Shown one piece after another: positions 30,498 through 40,200 of a stretch of DNA of 64,000 nucleotides. The position numbers and the translations under genes are program-made. Each line of letters starts with the position of its first letter. Position 1 is the first letter of the stretch. Below the pieces are notes generated by a model. That model ran no database searches and was not told where the DNA came from. It saw only the letters and a program-made list of their open reading frames with translations. Origin of the DNA: Euzebya pacifica. Lineage in GTDB: Bacteria; Actinomycetota; Nitriliruptoria; Euzebyales; Euzebyaceae. The stretch covers positions 806,001 to 870,000 of the forward strand of contig NZ_CP031165.1 in NCBI RefSeq assembly GCF_003344865.1, written 5' to 3'.

Positions 30498-31052
30498 TCA
30501 GGTCCTGCGATACAGCGTCGCGGCGCGACCGGGCCCGGAATGATCCGGGTCGGGCCCCGCGTCTGCAACGCGACCGGCCTCGATCTCGGCGTCGACGGCC
30601 TTTCGCACCACTGCGGGGGACCCGCCCGTCGCCTCGCGAAGCGACTTCAGGGTGAAGGACTTCGGCATCGCGTTGATGACGTCTTCCTGCGTCGTACGCG
30701 ACGAACGCTTGCGAGGTGTGCTGCTGGCGGCCCCGCGCTTGCGGCCCTTCGCGACGTCGAAGCCTGCGCGCCGAAGGGTGGCGCCGGGGACGCCCTCTGC
30801 CTCGAACGCCTTGCCGGTCAGCCCCGCCTCGTCGGCCCAGGCCTTGGCGTGGACGACGAACTCGTCCTCTATGGCGTTCATCGAGGGCGCGTTGAGCTCG
30901 GCGAGCTTCTGCTGCAACTTCAGGCGCTCGATGGGGTCACTCTCGTCGCCGAGCGCTGATTCTGCTTCCTGAATGGCGTCGTCGTCGCGGAGTGTCGACG
31001 GGTCCTTCAACGCAGTGAGGTATTTCCGGACGATGGTTTCTGGTTGGCTCAC
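30498..31052 (-). CDS. Hypothetical protein with C-terminal winged-helix-like domain
   Basis: 184 residues, rich in Lys, Asp, Glu and Ala and unlike its neighbours in being strongly charged. N-terminal about 75 residues are helical (TIVRKYLTALKDPSTLRDDDAIQEAESAL, PIERLKLQQKLAEL); a basic linker follows (KGRKRGAASSTPRKRSSRT), and the end (EDVINAMPKSFTLKSLREATGGSPAVVRKAVDAEIEAGRV) looks like a winged helix, so DNA binding is plausible. GTG 31052 has GGGAGC upstream. The 137 bases before it are AT-richer than the rest of the window. No family recognised. Confidence 0.7.
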   Translation of the reverse strand: MSQPETIVRKYLTALKDPSTLRDDDAIQEAESALGDESDPIERLKLQQKLAELNAPSMNAIEDEFVVHAKAWADEAGLTGKAFEAEGVPGATLRRAGFDVAKGRKRGAASSTPRKRSSRTTQEDVINAMPKSFTLKSLREATGGSPAVVRKAVDAEIEAGRVADAGPDPDHSGPGRAATLYRRT

Positions 31053-31189
31053 TCGGTGCTCCCTGGGGGTGGAAGATATGGAATTACCGAGTGAACTCTA
31101 CGTCATGCCCAGAAGTCGGCATCACAGGTGCCGAAAATTGTTGATGTGATGTGAAACCAAGTGACTCCGTGGGGAGTCTCATTGACGTG

Positions 31190-31402
31190 TTACGTCACAT
31201 TCACAGATCGTGCGACCTCGATCAGCTGCTCCGCGCGCTGCTCGAGCATCCTGGCCTCGCGAAGTTGTCCCCTTCGCCGGGCACGCCGTGCCTTCGCCGC
31301 TGCAGCGGCGGCACGTTGCAGCATCTCCGCCCGGAGGTCCCGCAACGACATCGCCGACGCCGGGGTGTAGTCCGGGGCAGTGGGGGAAGGGTCTGCGCTC
31401 AT
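31190..31402 (-). CDS. Small Ala/Arg-rich helical protein (70 aa)
   Basis: A 70-residue protein with a strong ribosome site (GGAGGA, 8 bases before the ATG). After a short Pro/Ser start, the rest is one amphipathic, very basic helix (LRDLRAEMLQRAAAAAAKARRARRRGQLREARMLEQRAEQLIEVA) that could form a coiled coil or bind nucleic acid. It precedes the winged-helix-like hypothetical on the same strand (137-base gap), so the two may be linked. Divergent from the ECF sigma gene. Function unknown. Confidence 0.6.
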   Translation of the reverse strand: MSADPSPTAPDYTPASAMSLRDLRAEMLQRAAAAAAKARRARRRGQLREARMLEQRAEQLIEVARSVNVT

Positions 31403-31530
31403 CGGTTCGGTCCTCCGGGCGGCACGGGATGTGGGGGGTCGCAGACCTGTGACGTTTCGTGGAAGCCCAATGATGCTGGCCGGACGGACAGTTATGGTCG
31501 TGACCGAAACGAGGATTCTGGATCGTACCG

Positions 31531-32190
31531 ATGACCCTGTTCAGTGAATCCGTCGCCGAGGGCGTGCGACGAGGTGACCCCGACGCTGTCGGTGAGGTGT
31601 ACGTGCACCTCGCTGATCGGCTTCTCGGCTACCTGATCGCGCGCGTCCGTGACCGAGCCACCGCCGAGGACCTCGTCGAGGCCACCTTCGTGGAGCTGCT
31701 CCGCAAGGGGAACACGATCAACGGTGGCGCCGCCGCCATCAAGGTCTGGCTGTTCCGGTCGGCCTACTTCAACGCCCTCGACCACATCAGGAAGGTCAAG
31801 CGCCGGGCCGAGGACACCCTCGACGATGTCGACCGGCTCGACGTGGAGGACGAATCCGCAGGTCCGGGCGAGCTGGCCATCCGGAACGAACGCCGCCGTA
31901 CGGTTCGTGCGGCGATGGCCCACCTGTCGGAGGACCAGCGTGCCGTCCTGCAGCTGCGCTACGTGGCCGAGCTCTCGGCCCCGGAGGTCGCCGACATCCT
32001 CGGCAAGACCGAGGGGGCCATCCGCAGCCTCCAGCACCGCGGGGAACGGGCGCTCGCGAGGCTGCTCGCCGACACCGAGATGGCTGCCGAGATGATCGCT
32101 GCCCGCGACCGCCGGCCTACGGACAGCCGAGAAAACCTTGGGGACGGTCGAGAAAAGGGCGCACGGGCAACGCCCCCCGAAACGTCCTAG
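31531..32190 (+). CDS. ECF-type RNA polymerase sigma factor
   Basis: 219 residues. Region 2: GDPDAVGEVYVHLADRLLGYLIARVRDRATAEDLVEATFVELLRK, with the helix contacting core and the -10; the usual WLFRxxxNxxxDxxR follows as VWLFRSAYFNALDHIRKVKRR. Region 4: LSEDQRAVLQLRYVAELSAPEVADILGKTEGAIRSLQHRGERALARLL, helix-turn-helix for the -35. A 25-residue charged tail follows. The next gene encodes a membrane protein with DUF5667, the actinobacterial partner that often accompanies ECF genes of this sort, so anti-sigma control is likely. No SigE/SigK-style assignment is possible. Confidence 0.93.
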   Translation: MTLFSESVAEGVRRGDPDAVGEVYVHLADRLLGYLIARVRDRATAEDLVEATFVELLRKGNTINGGAAAIKVWLFRSAYFNALDHIRKVKRRAEDTLDDVDRLDVEDESAGPGELAIRNERRRTVRAAMAHLSEDQRAVLQLRYVAELSAPEVADILGKTEGAIRSLQHRGERALARLLADTEMAAEMIAARDRRPTDSRENLGDGREKGARATPPETS

Positions 32191-32269
32191 CCACGGGTCG
32201 GCTCCGTACGCCGACTCCATCTGCGTGACCACTTCCCACTTCCCCACCTCCCCGAGACGACACCTGACG

Positions 32270-33514
32270 ATGGACTACACCGATCGCTCCGACCGCAACC
32301 CGGCGCTTGCCGAGCTGCTGGACGATGCGTTCGTCGAGCCGGTCGACCTCGACACGGCGTCGCGACACCTGTGGGTGATCCACTCGGAGGCGCAGCGGAT
32401 CGCGTCGGAAGCCGAAGACGAGGTCGATGCCCCGGTCTCGTTGGCCCATCGCCGGCTGCCCCGCGCTGCCGTCCCGGTGCTTGCGCTGGTCATGACGATG
32501 TCCATGTCGGGTGTGGCCGTTGCGGCGAGCCAGGGATCCCTTCCCGGTGATGCGCTCTACCACGTCAAGCGCGGGACCGAACGTGCACAGCTGATCTTCG
32601 TCCGGGACCCGGTGACCCGCGCCGAGCTCCAGCTGTCGTTCGCTCGCACCCGTCTGGACGAGATCCAGCAGATCGCCGTCAGCCGGCCGCAGCACGTGCC
32701 CGAGCTCGTGGAGCAGATCGCGGTGACCCTGGTCGAGGTCGAGCACGGTGCACCGGAGGTTGCGGCCCGCGTCCAGCCGGTGAGCGAGAGCATCAGGCGC
32801 GAGACCACGGAATCGATCGCCCAGCTCCAGCTGCCCGTCGACGTCGACCAGGCCGTGGAGGTCGCCATGACGCCGACCGTCGCGCCGGGTGCGGCGACCG
32901 CAACGCCGGTGCCCAGCACCAACTCGCCGGCGGCGGCGCCCTCGGAGTCCAAGACCCCGCAGTCGACGGCCGAACCCAAGGACACCGACGGGGACGGCAT
33001 CCCCGACACGCCCGTCGTGATCGTCGACCTCGACGGTGACGGCATCGCCGACGACGTCGCGACCGCCTTCCCGACCCCCACCGGCACGGCAACCCCCTCG
33101 GCGACCCCGCAGCCGACGGAATCCGGGTCCGCGACGCCCACCCCGACGCCGACCCCAACGGGCTCCGCCAGCGAACCGTCGCCGAGCAGCTCGCCCAACC
33201 CGTCGACCAGCCCCTCGGCAAGTCCCGGGCCGACCAGTCCGGCCACGGGCCAGCCCAGCTCCGGACCGAGCGCGCCCCCCAGCCAGCCTGCCGGGCCCGT
33301 CGTGACCGCCCGCCCGCAGCCCTCCGAAGGCGAGGCCGGCGACTCGCGGTCCGATGACGAGGACGCCGACACGCCCGACCCCCAGCCGTCGGCGACCCAG
33401 CCCGTCGAGCCCCAGCCCTCCGCGACCGCAGAACCGGAGCCGACAGCCGATCAGGACGACGCGGCGGCGCCGTCGGAGGTCATCGCCCGACGGACCGAGC
33501 ACCCCACCGAGTAA
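32270..33514 (+). CDS. DUF5667 membrane protein, putative anti-sigma partner
   Basis: 414 residues from ATG 32270 (GTG 32225 in frame is possible). A 60-residue cytoplasmic start contains NPALAELLDDAFVEPVDL and helices that could hold the sigma factor. One membrane segment (AAVPVLALVMTMSMSGVAVAAS) is followed by the DUF5667 signature LPGDALYHVKRGTERAQLIFVRDPVTRAELQLSFARTRLDEI. The rest is an extended Ser/Thr/Pro linker with two DxDGDG-I-x-D calcium loops (DTDGDGIPD, DLDGDGIADD) like thrombospondin type 3 repeats, ending acidic. It probably tethers the sigma factor and senses envelope state. Directly downstream of the sigma gene. Confidence 0.82.
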   Translation: MDYTDRSDRNPALAELLDDAFVEPVDLDTASRHLWVIHSEAQRIASEAEDEVDAPVSLAHRRLPRAAVPVLALVMTMSMSGVAVAASQGSLPGDALYHVKRGTERAQLIFVRDPVTRAELQLSFARTRLDEIQQIAVSRPQHVPELVEQIAVTLVEVEHGAPEVAARVQPVSESIRRETTESIAQLQLPVDVDQAVEVAMTPTVAPGAATATPVPSTNSPAAAPSESKTPQSTAEPKDTDGDGIPDTPVVIVDLDGDGIADDVATAFPTPTGTATPSATPQPTESGSATPTPTPTPTGSASEPSPSSSPNPSTSPSASPGPTSPATGQPSSGPSAPPSQPAGPVVTARPQPSEGEAGDSRSDDEDADTPDPQPSATQPVEPQPSATAEPEPTADQDDAAAPSEVIARRTEHPTE

Positions 33515-33545
33515 CAAGTGCCTCGTTCTCGGTGTGGGACAGTGC

Positions 33546-33551
33546 CACACT
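33546..33551 (+). promoter_or_regulatory. -10-like hexamer of a leaderless start
   Basis: CACACT ends 7 bases before ATG 33559 and overlaps a 6-bp inverted repeat (GTGTGG 33532-33537, CCACAC 33545-33550). Confidence 0.35.
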
Positions 33552-33558
33552 GGGGCCG

Positions 33559-33903
33559 ATGGACGGCATCGACGTCGGGTTGAGCGCGCTCACCTATCAG
33601 GTGTGGAAGGACGTGCTGGCGCGGCTGGACGTCGAGTGGGCGCGGTTGTCCAACGACAACGCCGACCACGGTTCCATCTGGGCGTGGGGGCACGAGGAGG
33701 TTGCCGAGCGGTTCCACCCGGCGATCCTCAGGCGCCTCGCCGAACGCGCGCTGGACGCCGGCCGCCCGATGGGTGAGGGTGCGGACTGGGCCGCGGTCGG
33801 CGGGGACAGCTCCCAGTGGCTCGAGCTTGAGGACCTGCTGCGGGCGCTCCGGGGACACCGAGAGATCGAGGAGTGCACCCTGCTGGTCAGGAAGCCGACA
33901 TGA
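33559..33903 (+). CDS. Hypothetical protein (114 aa) coupled to a histidine kinase
   Basis: 114 residues, soluble, Trp-rich (VWKDVL, VEWARL, IWAWGHEE, ADWAAV, SQWLELED), mostly helical, no membrane segment. No family recognised. Its stop overlaps the start of the histidine kinase (ATGA), so both are made together and a role as kinase partner is plausible. The start is supported by a -10-like CACACT. Confidence 0.65.
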   Translation: MDGIDVGLSALTYQVWKDVLARLDVEWARLSNDNADHGSIWAWGHEEVAERFHPAILRRLAERALDAGRPMGEGADWAAVGGDSSQWLELEDLLRALRGHREIEECTLLVRKPT

Positions 33904-35669
33904 GCGGGGCATCCACGCATCCGTCCTCGCGGATCGACATGGAACGCCGTGCGCTGGCCGCCAAGCCGGGCATGTTCCTCCTCCTGGCAGGGGCGATCGT
34001 GCTGCTCGTCGGTTGGGGGATGGGCGTCGACATCGTGACCCGTGTCGTCCCCGGCCTGGCCTCGATGAAGGTCAACACCGCACTCGGCGTGGCCGCCCTC
34101 GGTGGGGCGACGATGGCGCACGGCCGGGGTCGCCGGGGCCAGGTCATCGCGGTCGCGTGTGGGTTCCTGGTGCTGCTGCTGGGGGCGCTCACGCTGGTGC
34201 AGTACGTCTTCGGCGTCGACCTGGGCATCGACCAGCTGCTGGTCGTGGACACCGAGGCCGCCGAGCACCCCGGACGGATGGGGGCCAACACCGCCATCGC
34301 CTTCGTCTCCCTCGGACTCTCGTGGGTGGTCCTGGCCTGCCGTCCGTCCAACGGCGTCGTGCATGTCGCGGGGCAGGCGATCGCGTCCGTCGGTGGCTTC
34401 CTCTCCCTGTTCGCGCTCGTTGGCTACGCGCTGGAGTCCGCCAGCACCAGGGGGATCGGGCGGGCCACGGAGATGGCGGTGCACACGTCGGTGTCGCTCG
34501 TCGTGGCGACCGTCGGGCTGGCCATCGCCACGTCGGACCGTGGCCCCCTGCGCATCGGCTGGTCCAGCAGGGCCGGCGGTCGAGTGCTGCGTGGACTCCT
34601 CGCGCCCGTCACGGTCGTGGTCCTCGGGATCGGCGTCATCGTCGACCGGGTCGAGTCCGCCGGACTGCTGGCCGACCTCGACCTGCAGCTGGCGTTGGTG
34701 ACGACGCTCACGCTGGTCATGGTTGCCGCCCTCGTGCAGCTGATGGCCGGGAGGCTCGAGCGGGTGGCGGTCGCGGAGGAGGATGCGCTGGAGGCGCTCG
34801 AGCGGGCACACCTCCGGCTGGCCACCCTCAACGAGGACCTCGAACGTCGGGTCGCGCTGCGCACTGCGGAGCTCGCGACCACCAACGACGAGCTCGAACG
34901 CTCCAACGCCGACCTCGCGCAGTTCGCCTACGTCGCCTCCCACGACCTGAAGGAACCCCTGCGGATGGTGTCGGCGTACTGCACCCGGATCGGTGAGCGG
35001 TACCGCGACAAGCTCGACGATCGGGGCAGGACCTACGTCGACCTGGCCGTGGACGCCGCTGACCGGATGCAGGACATGATCGACGCCCTGCTGCGGTACA
35101 GCCGCGTCGGCCGCGAGGAGCTCGAGGTGGAACGCGTCGACCTCGTGGACATGGTCACGGAGGTCGTCCGACATCTCGGGGCGCCGCTCGGCGATGTCGA
35201 CGTGCAGGTCGCACCGGACCTCCCGGACGTGGTGGTGGACCCGGACCTGTTCGGCCACGTCCTGCAGAACCTGATCGGCAACGCCGGCAAGTTCCGCGAC
35301 CCCGAGCGGGCTCCGGTGATCGCCGTCCGTGGATGGGACAGCCCCCGCGGCACCGTGCTCGAGGTCGCCGACAACGGCATCGGTGTGCCGCCGAAGCACC
35401 GCGACCGCATCTTCCAGATGTTCCAGCGGCTGCACAAGCGAGACGCCTACGAGGGCACGGGCATAGGCTTGGCCCTCGTCGCCCGGATCGTCGGCCGACA
35501 CGGTGGCACGGTGGAGGTCGACGACAGTGACCTGGGCGGTGCCAGTTTCCGTATCACCCTGCCGAACGCATCCCTGCGGTCGGTCCCCAACCCGCAGGCA
35601 GCAGAGGACACCGATGGCCACGAAGGAACCACCGTTGCAGGTACTGCTGGTGGACGACAACCCCGGTGA
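33900..35669 (+). CDS. Membrane sensor histidine kinase (phytochrome-kinase type transmitter)
   Basis: 589 residues. Residues about 20-285 hold six to eight membrane helices arranged like a MASE-type sensor (MFLLLAGAIVLLVGWGMGV, VIAVACGFLVLLLGALTLVQYV), then a coiled coil (LATTNDELERSNADLAQFAYVAS), the HisKA dimerisation helix with phosphoacceptor H348 (ASHDLKEPLRMV), and an HATPase_c domain (N box LQNLIGNAGKF, G1 DNGIGVPP, G2 GTGIGLALV). The DLKEPLR H-box is the one used by bacteriophytochrome and LytS-like kinases that partner single-domain Rcp-type regulators; such a regulator is encoded next. No chromophore domain is seen. The signal is unknown. Confidence 0.9.
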   Translation: MSGASTHPSSRIDMERRALAAKPGMFLLLAGAIVLLVGWGMGVDIVTRVVPGLASMKVNTALGVAALGGATMAHGRGRRGQVIAVACGFLVLLLGALTLVQYVFGVDLGIDQLLVVDTEAAEHPGRMGANTAIAFVSLGLSWVVLACRPSNGVVHVAGQAIASVGGFLSLFALVGYALESASTRGIGRATEMAVHTSVSLVVATVGLAIATSDRGPLRIGWSSRAGGRVLRGLLAPVTVVVLGIGVIVDRVESAGLLADLDLQLALVTTLTLVMVAALVQLMAGRLERVAVAEEDALEALERAHLRLATLNEDLERRVALRTAELATTNDELERSNADLAQFAYVASHDLKEPLRMVSAYCTRIGERYRDKLDDRGRTYVDLAVDAADRMQDMIDALLRYSRVGREELEVERVDLVDMVTEVVRHLGAPLGDVDVQVAPDLPDVVVDPDLFGHVLQNLIGNAGKFRDPERAPVIAVRGWDSPRGTVLEVADNGIGVPPKHRDRIFQMFQRLHKRDAYEGTGIGLALVARIVGRHGGTVEVDDSDLGGASFRITLPNASLRSVPNPQAAEDTDGHEGTTVAGTAGGRQPR

Positions 35670-36048
35670 CGTGCTGCTGATGCAGGAGACGTTCGAGGAG
35701 CTGCACGTCGGCGTCGACGTCCTCACCGCCAGCGACGGCGCCGAGGCGTTGGCGACCCTCGATCGTGGGGTCACCAGCGGTCGGCTGCCCGACCTGGTGG
35801 TCCTGGACCTGAACATGCCCGGGATGAACGGGATCGAGGTCCTGCAGACCGTGCGTGCCAACGAGGACCTCCGGCATCTCCCCGTGATCATCATGACGTC
35901 AACGGCTGCAGAGGAGGAGGTCGTGGAGGCCTACCGTTCCTACGCGTCCAGCTTCGTCACCAAGCCACAGCGGCCGGGGGAGATGACCGAGGCCCTCCGC
36001 AGCCTGGACGCCTTCTGGCTGCGCATCGCCCAGCTCCCCAAGACGTGA
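35614..36048 (+). CDS. Single-domain response regulator (Rcp1-like)
   Basis: 144 residues, one receiver domain. Acidic pocket DDNPGD, phosphoacceptor D65 (LVVLDLNMPGMNG), Thr in IIMTSTAAEE, and Lys in FVTKPQRPGEM. The VLLVDDNPGDVLLMQETFEE start and the long insertion before the last helix are typical of Rcp1/phytochrome-partner regulators. It starts inside the kinase gene (56-base overlap) in another frame, so it is translationally coupled and should receive its phosphate from that kinase. Confidence 0.9.
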   Translation: MATKEPPLQVLLVDDNPGDVLLMQETFEELHVGVDVLTASDGAEALATLDRGVTSGRLPDLVVLDLNMPGMNGIEVLQTVRANEDLRHLPVIIMTSTAAEEEVVEAYRSYASSFVTKPQRPGEMTEALRSLDAFWLRIAQLPKT

Positions 36049-36052
36049 CCCC

Positions 36053-37153
36053 GTGACCAGGATCCTGCTGATCGAGGACAACCCCGGCGATGCGCTCATC
36101 GTCGAGGAAGCGCTGGAGGAGGGCGTGCACGGCGAGGTGACCTGCGTCGTCGCCGAGACCCTGGCCGAGGGGCTCGACGCCCTCGACGCCCACGACATCG
36201 CCTGCGTGCTCTGCGACCTCGGGCTGCCGGGGGTCCAGGGCACCGACGCGGTGGGCGCGCTGGTCGACGCGCATCCCGACGTGCCGGTGATCGTCCTCAC
36301 CGGCCAGCGTGGCGCAGAAGTTGCGGTGGAGGCGCTCGCCGCAGGGGCGCAGGACTACATCGTCAAGGCGGCCGACCTCGACCCCGACGCGCTGGCCCGT
36401 GCGATCCGTTACGCCATCGACCGCCACCGCATCCGGGGCGAGCTGCGGCGGGCCAACGAACGTCTCAGCGAGTTCGCCGGCGTGGTCGCACACGACCTGA
36501 AGGCGCCGTTGGCCGGACTCGTCGGGTACCTCAAGCTGGCCAGCCGACAGGCCGCTGACGACACGTTGACCATGATGCTGGACCGGGCGGGGGCGTCGGC
36601 CAACGAGCTGGCCAGCATCATCGACACGTTGCTGGACTTCGCCCGGTTCTCCTCCGCGGGTGTGCCCGAGCGCGTCCACATGGCGGCGTTGACGTCCGAC
36701 CTGGTCACCGCATTCGACCCGATCCTGCAGCAGCAGGGTGGCCGCATCGTCGTGTCCGACATCCCCGACGTGATGGCCGACGAGTCGGCCCTTCGGCATG
36801 CCATGCACAACCTCGTCGCCAACGCCCTGAAGTACGCCCATCCGGAGCGTCCGCCGATGGTGCGCATCGACGGGGCCATCCACGGTGATCGGGTTCGCGT
36901 GTCGGTCTCCGACAACGGCCTGGGCATCCCACTGGACGCACGCGAGCAGGTCTTCGAGATGGGCGTCCAGCTGACGCCGGGATCGCCGGGCATCGGTCTG
37001 GGCCTGCCCTCGGTGCGCAACGTGGTGCAGGCCAACGGCGGGCAGGTCTGGGTCGAAGACGGCCCCGACGGCGTCGGGACCACCATCGTGCTGTCCCTGC
37101 CCACCCCCGCCGACGTCCAGATCGCCCTGGACCAGCCCCACACCCACCGCTAG
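36053..37153 (+). CDS. Response regulator-histidine kinase hybrid
   Basis: 366 residues in reversed order: receiver first (DNPGDA pocket, D55 in CVLCDLGLPGVQG, T in IVLTGQRG, K in YIVKAAD), then HisKA with H147 (VVAHDLKAPLAGLVGYLKLA) and HATPase_c (NLVANALKYAH, DNGLGIP, GIGLGLPSV). No membrane segment. Such REC-HK proteins sit downstream of another kinase and let phosphorylation state control kinase output. It begins four bases after the Rcp-like regulator stop, giving a three-gene relay. GTG start. Its stop is followed by the convergent metH terminator. Confidence 0.9.
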   Translation: MTRILLIEDNPGDALIVEEALEEGVHGEVTCVVAETLAEGLDALDAHDIACVLCDLGLPGVQGTDAVGALVDAHPDVPVIVLTGQRGAEVAVEALAAGAQDYIVKAADLDPDALARAIRYAIDRHRIRGELRRANERLSEFAGVVAHDLKAPLAGLVGYLKLASRQAADDTLTMMLDRAGASANELASIIDTLLDFARFSSAGVPERVHMAALTSDLVTAFDPILQQQGGRIVVSDIPDVMADESALRHAMHNLVANALKYAHPERPPMVRIDGAIHGDRVRVSVSDNGLGIPLDAREQVFEMGVQLTPGSPGIGLGLPSVRNVVQANGGQVWVEDGPDGVGTTIVLSLPTPADVQIALDQPHTHR

Positions 37154-37214
37154 CTCAGCTACCGGGCGTTGAAGTCGTCCGTGCGGAGCACGGCAATGTG
37201 AAACGGAAATACGA

Positions 37215-37244
37215 AACGCGCAACCTCGCGCGTCAGCGCGCGTT
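37215..37244 (-). terminator. metH terminator overlapping the stop codon
   Basis: On the minus strand AACGCGC (37244-37238) pairs with GCGCGTT (37221-37215) across a 16-base loop with more GC complementarity, and a T-rich run (TTTCGTATTTCCGTTT) follows. The stem includes the last sense codons and the stop of metH. Confidence 0.6.
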
Positions 37245-40200
37245 GAAGTATTTCGCCTCGGGGTGGTGGACGATGAGGGCGTCGGTGGACTGCTCGGGGA
37301 CCAGCTGGAACTCCTCCGACAGCTCCAGGCCGATGCGTTCGGCCCCGAGCAGCTCGAAGAGCGGCTTGCGCGACTCCAGGTCCGGGCAGGCGGCGTAGCC
37401 GAAGGAGTAGCGCGAGCCCTGGTAGCCCTGCTTGAACAGGCCGGTGACCTCGGTCGCGTCGTCGCCGTCGATGCCCAGCTCGCGACGGATGCGGGTGTGC
37501 CACATCTCCGCCAGCGCCTCGGCCATCTCCACGCCGAGCCCGTGCAGGTACAGGTAGTCGGTGTAGGCGTCGGCGGCGAACAGCTCGGCGGCGCGCTCGC
37601 TGACCCGGCGGCCCATCGTGACCGCGTGGAAGGCGATGACGTCGCGTTCGCCGGAGGCCACCGAACGGAAGAAGTCGGGGATGCACAACCGCCGTCCGCG
37701 GGTCTGGCGGGGGAAGGTGAACCGCGCGGCGACCTCGTCGCCGTCGGGGTCGGCGTACACGACGAGGTCGTTGCCGTCGGACTGGCAGGCGAAGTAGCCG
37801 TGCACCGCTTCGGGGACGAGCAGTGACTCGGCGCGCGCCATGGCCATGACGTTGCGCAACGCCTCCTCCCCCTTCTCGGCCTGGTCACGATCGAAGCCCC
37901 ACTGGTTGCGGAACAACGTCGTCCTGTTCAGGTAACCGGCGATCTCGTCGAGGGAGATGCCCCTGGTCACCCGGCTGCCCCAGAACGGTGGGGTGGGGAC
38001 CGGTACATCGGTGGCGACGGTGGGGGCGACGACCTCGCTGGTGTCGGGCTCCTCGATGTCCCCGCCGGTGGACTTGACGCGACGTTCGCCGACCTCACGG
38101 CCCCACGCGGGCCCGGGGTCCTCGCCCTTCTTGCGAGCGGCGACCTCGTCCATGACCCGCAGGCCGCTGAAGGCGTCCTTGCAGTAGAACAACGGACCCT
38201 CGTAGCGCTCCCGCAGGTCGATCTCGACGTAGTTGCGGGTCAGGGCGGCGCCACCGAGGAGGACGGGGTAGTGGTCCAGCCGCCGGCGGGCGAGCTCGTC
38301 GAGGTCGTCGCGCATGACGACGGTGGACTTCACCAGCAGGCCGGACAGGCCGATCGCGTCGGCACCGAACTCCTCGGCTGCGGTGATGATCGCGTCGATC
38401 GGCTGCTTGATGCCGATGTTGCGGACCTCGAACCCGTTGTTGGTCAGGATGATGTCGACCAGGTTCTTGCCGATGTCGTGCACGTCGCCCTTCACGGTGG
38501 CCAGCACGACGCGGGCCTTGCCGGTGGCGTCGGCGCTGTCCATGAACGGTTCGAGGTGGGCGACGGCGGCCTTCATCGTCTCGGCGGACTGCAGCACGAA
38601 CGGCAGCTGCATCTCGCCCGATCCGAAGCGCTCGCCGACGACCTTCATGCCCGCGAGCAGGTGCACGTTGATGATGTCGAGCGGCACGATTCCCTCGGCC
38701 ATGGCGGCGTCGAGGTCGGCGGGCAGGCCGTCTCGCTCGCCGTCGATGATGCGCTGCTCGAGGCGTTCGGTCAGCGGCAGCTCGGCCAGCGACTCCTTGG
38801 TCGATTGCGTGCCGGTGACCCCCTCGAACAGGGCCATGAGGCGGTGCAGCGGGTCGTAGTCGGCGCCGCCGGTGCCGTTCAGGCCCGCCTTGCCGCGACG
38901 GTCGTACACGAGGTCGGTGCAGACGATCCGCGCTTCCTCCTCGATGCGGGACAGCGGCAGGATCTTGCTGGCGTGCACGATGGCGGAGTCGAGGCCCCGC
39001 TCGACGGCCTCGTGGAGGAAGACGCTGTTGAGCGCCTGCCGGGCGGCCGGTGACAGCCCGAAGGAGACGTTGGAGACGCCGAGGGTGGTGAAGCAGCCCG
39101 GGATCTCGGCCTTGACCCGTTCGATGGCCTCCAGCGTGGCCAGCCCGTCCTTGCGGAGGTCCTCCTGGCCGGAGCCGAGCGGGAAGGTGAGGGTGTCGAA
39201 GATCAGGTCGGAGGCCTCGAGCCCGAACTCGCCGATGCCGATGTCGGCGATCCGCTTGCAGACGTCGACCTTCCAGTCGGCGGTGCGGGCCTGGCCCTCC
39301 TCGTCGATGGCCAGCGCGATGAGCGCCGATCCGTAGCGCTTGGCCATCGGGAACAGCACGTCGGCCTTGCGACGACCGTCCTCGAGGTTGACGGAGTTGA
39401 TGACCGCCCGGCCGCCGAGGCGCTTGAGGGCCGACTCGACGACCTCGATCTCGGTGGAGTCCACCACCAGCGGCAGCGTCGACTTGGTCGCCAGGTGGCT
39501 GACGAGGTTGACCATGTCGGCGGTGCCGTCGCGCCCGACGTAGTCCACGCAGACGTCCAGGGAGTTGGCGCCCTCCGCGGTCTGGGTCTTGGCGATCGTC
39601 AACATCTGCTCGAGGTCGCCGTCGAGCATCGTTTCCTTGAACTTGCGCGACCCGTTGGCGTTCAGCCGTTCGCCGATGATGTGGAAGCTGAGCTCCTGCT
39701 CGATCGGCACGGCGCTGTACAGCGACGACAGGGCCGGTGTCCACGTGACCTGCCGCGGGGCCGGTGTCAGGTCGCGGACCGCGTCGACGACATGGCGAAG
39801 GTGCTCCGGTGTGGTCCCACAGCATCCGCCGACGAGCTGGACGCCGAGGTCCTGCACGAACTCCACGTGGGCGGCCGCCAGCGCCTCGGGGGACAGCGGG
39901 TAGCAGGTCTCGCCGTCGATCATCTCGGGGATGCCGGCGTTGGGGATGACCGAGATCGGCTTGCGCGAGTTGGCCGAGAGGTAGCGGACCTGTTCCCGCA
40001 TGTCGTCGGGGCCGGTCGCGCAGTTCAGGCCGATGACGTCGATGCCGAGGGGGTCCAGCGCCGTGACGGCGGCGCTGATCTCCGAGCCGAGCAACATCGT
40101 GTTGATGCCCTGCTCGATGGTGACCGAGGCGATGATGGGGACGGTGACGCCCTCGGCCTGCATCGCGTCGTGAGACGCGGCAACGGCCGCCTTGACCTGC

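Noticed and set aside
37159-37686. A separate gene at the metH 3' end
   Set aside because: It is an out-of-frame shadow of the metH reactivation domain; only its last codons resemble the true end.
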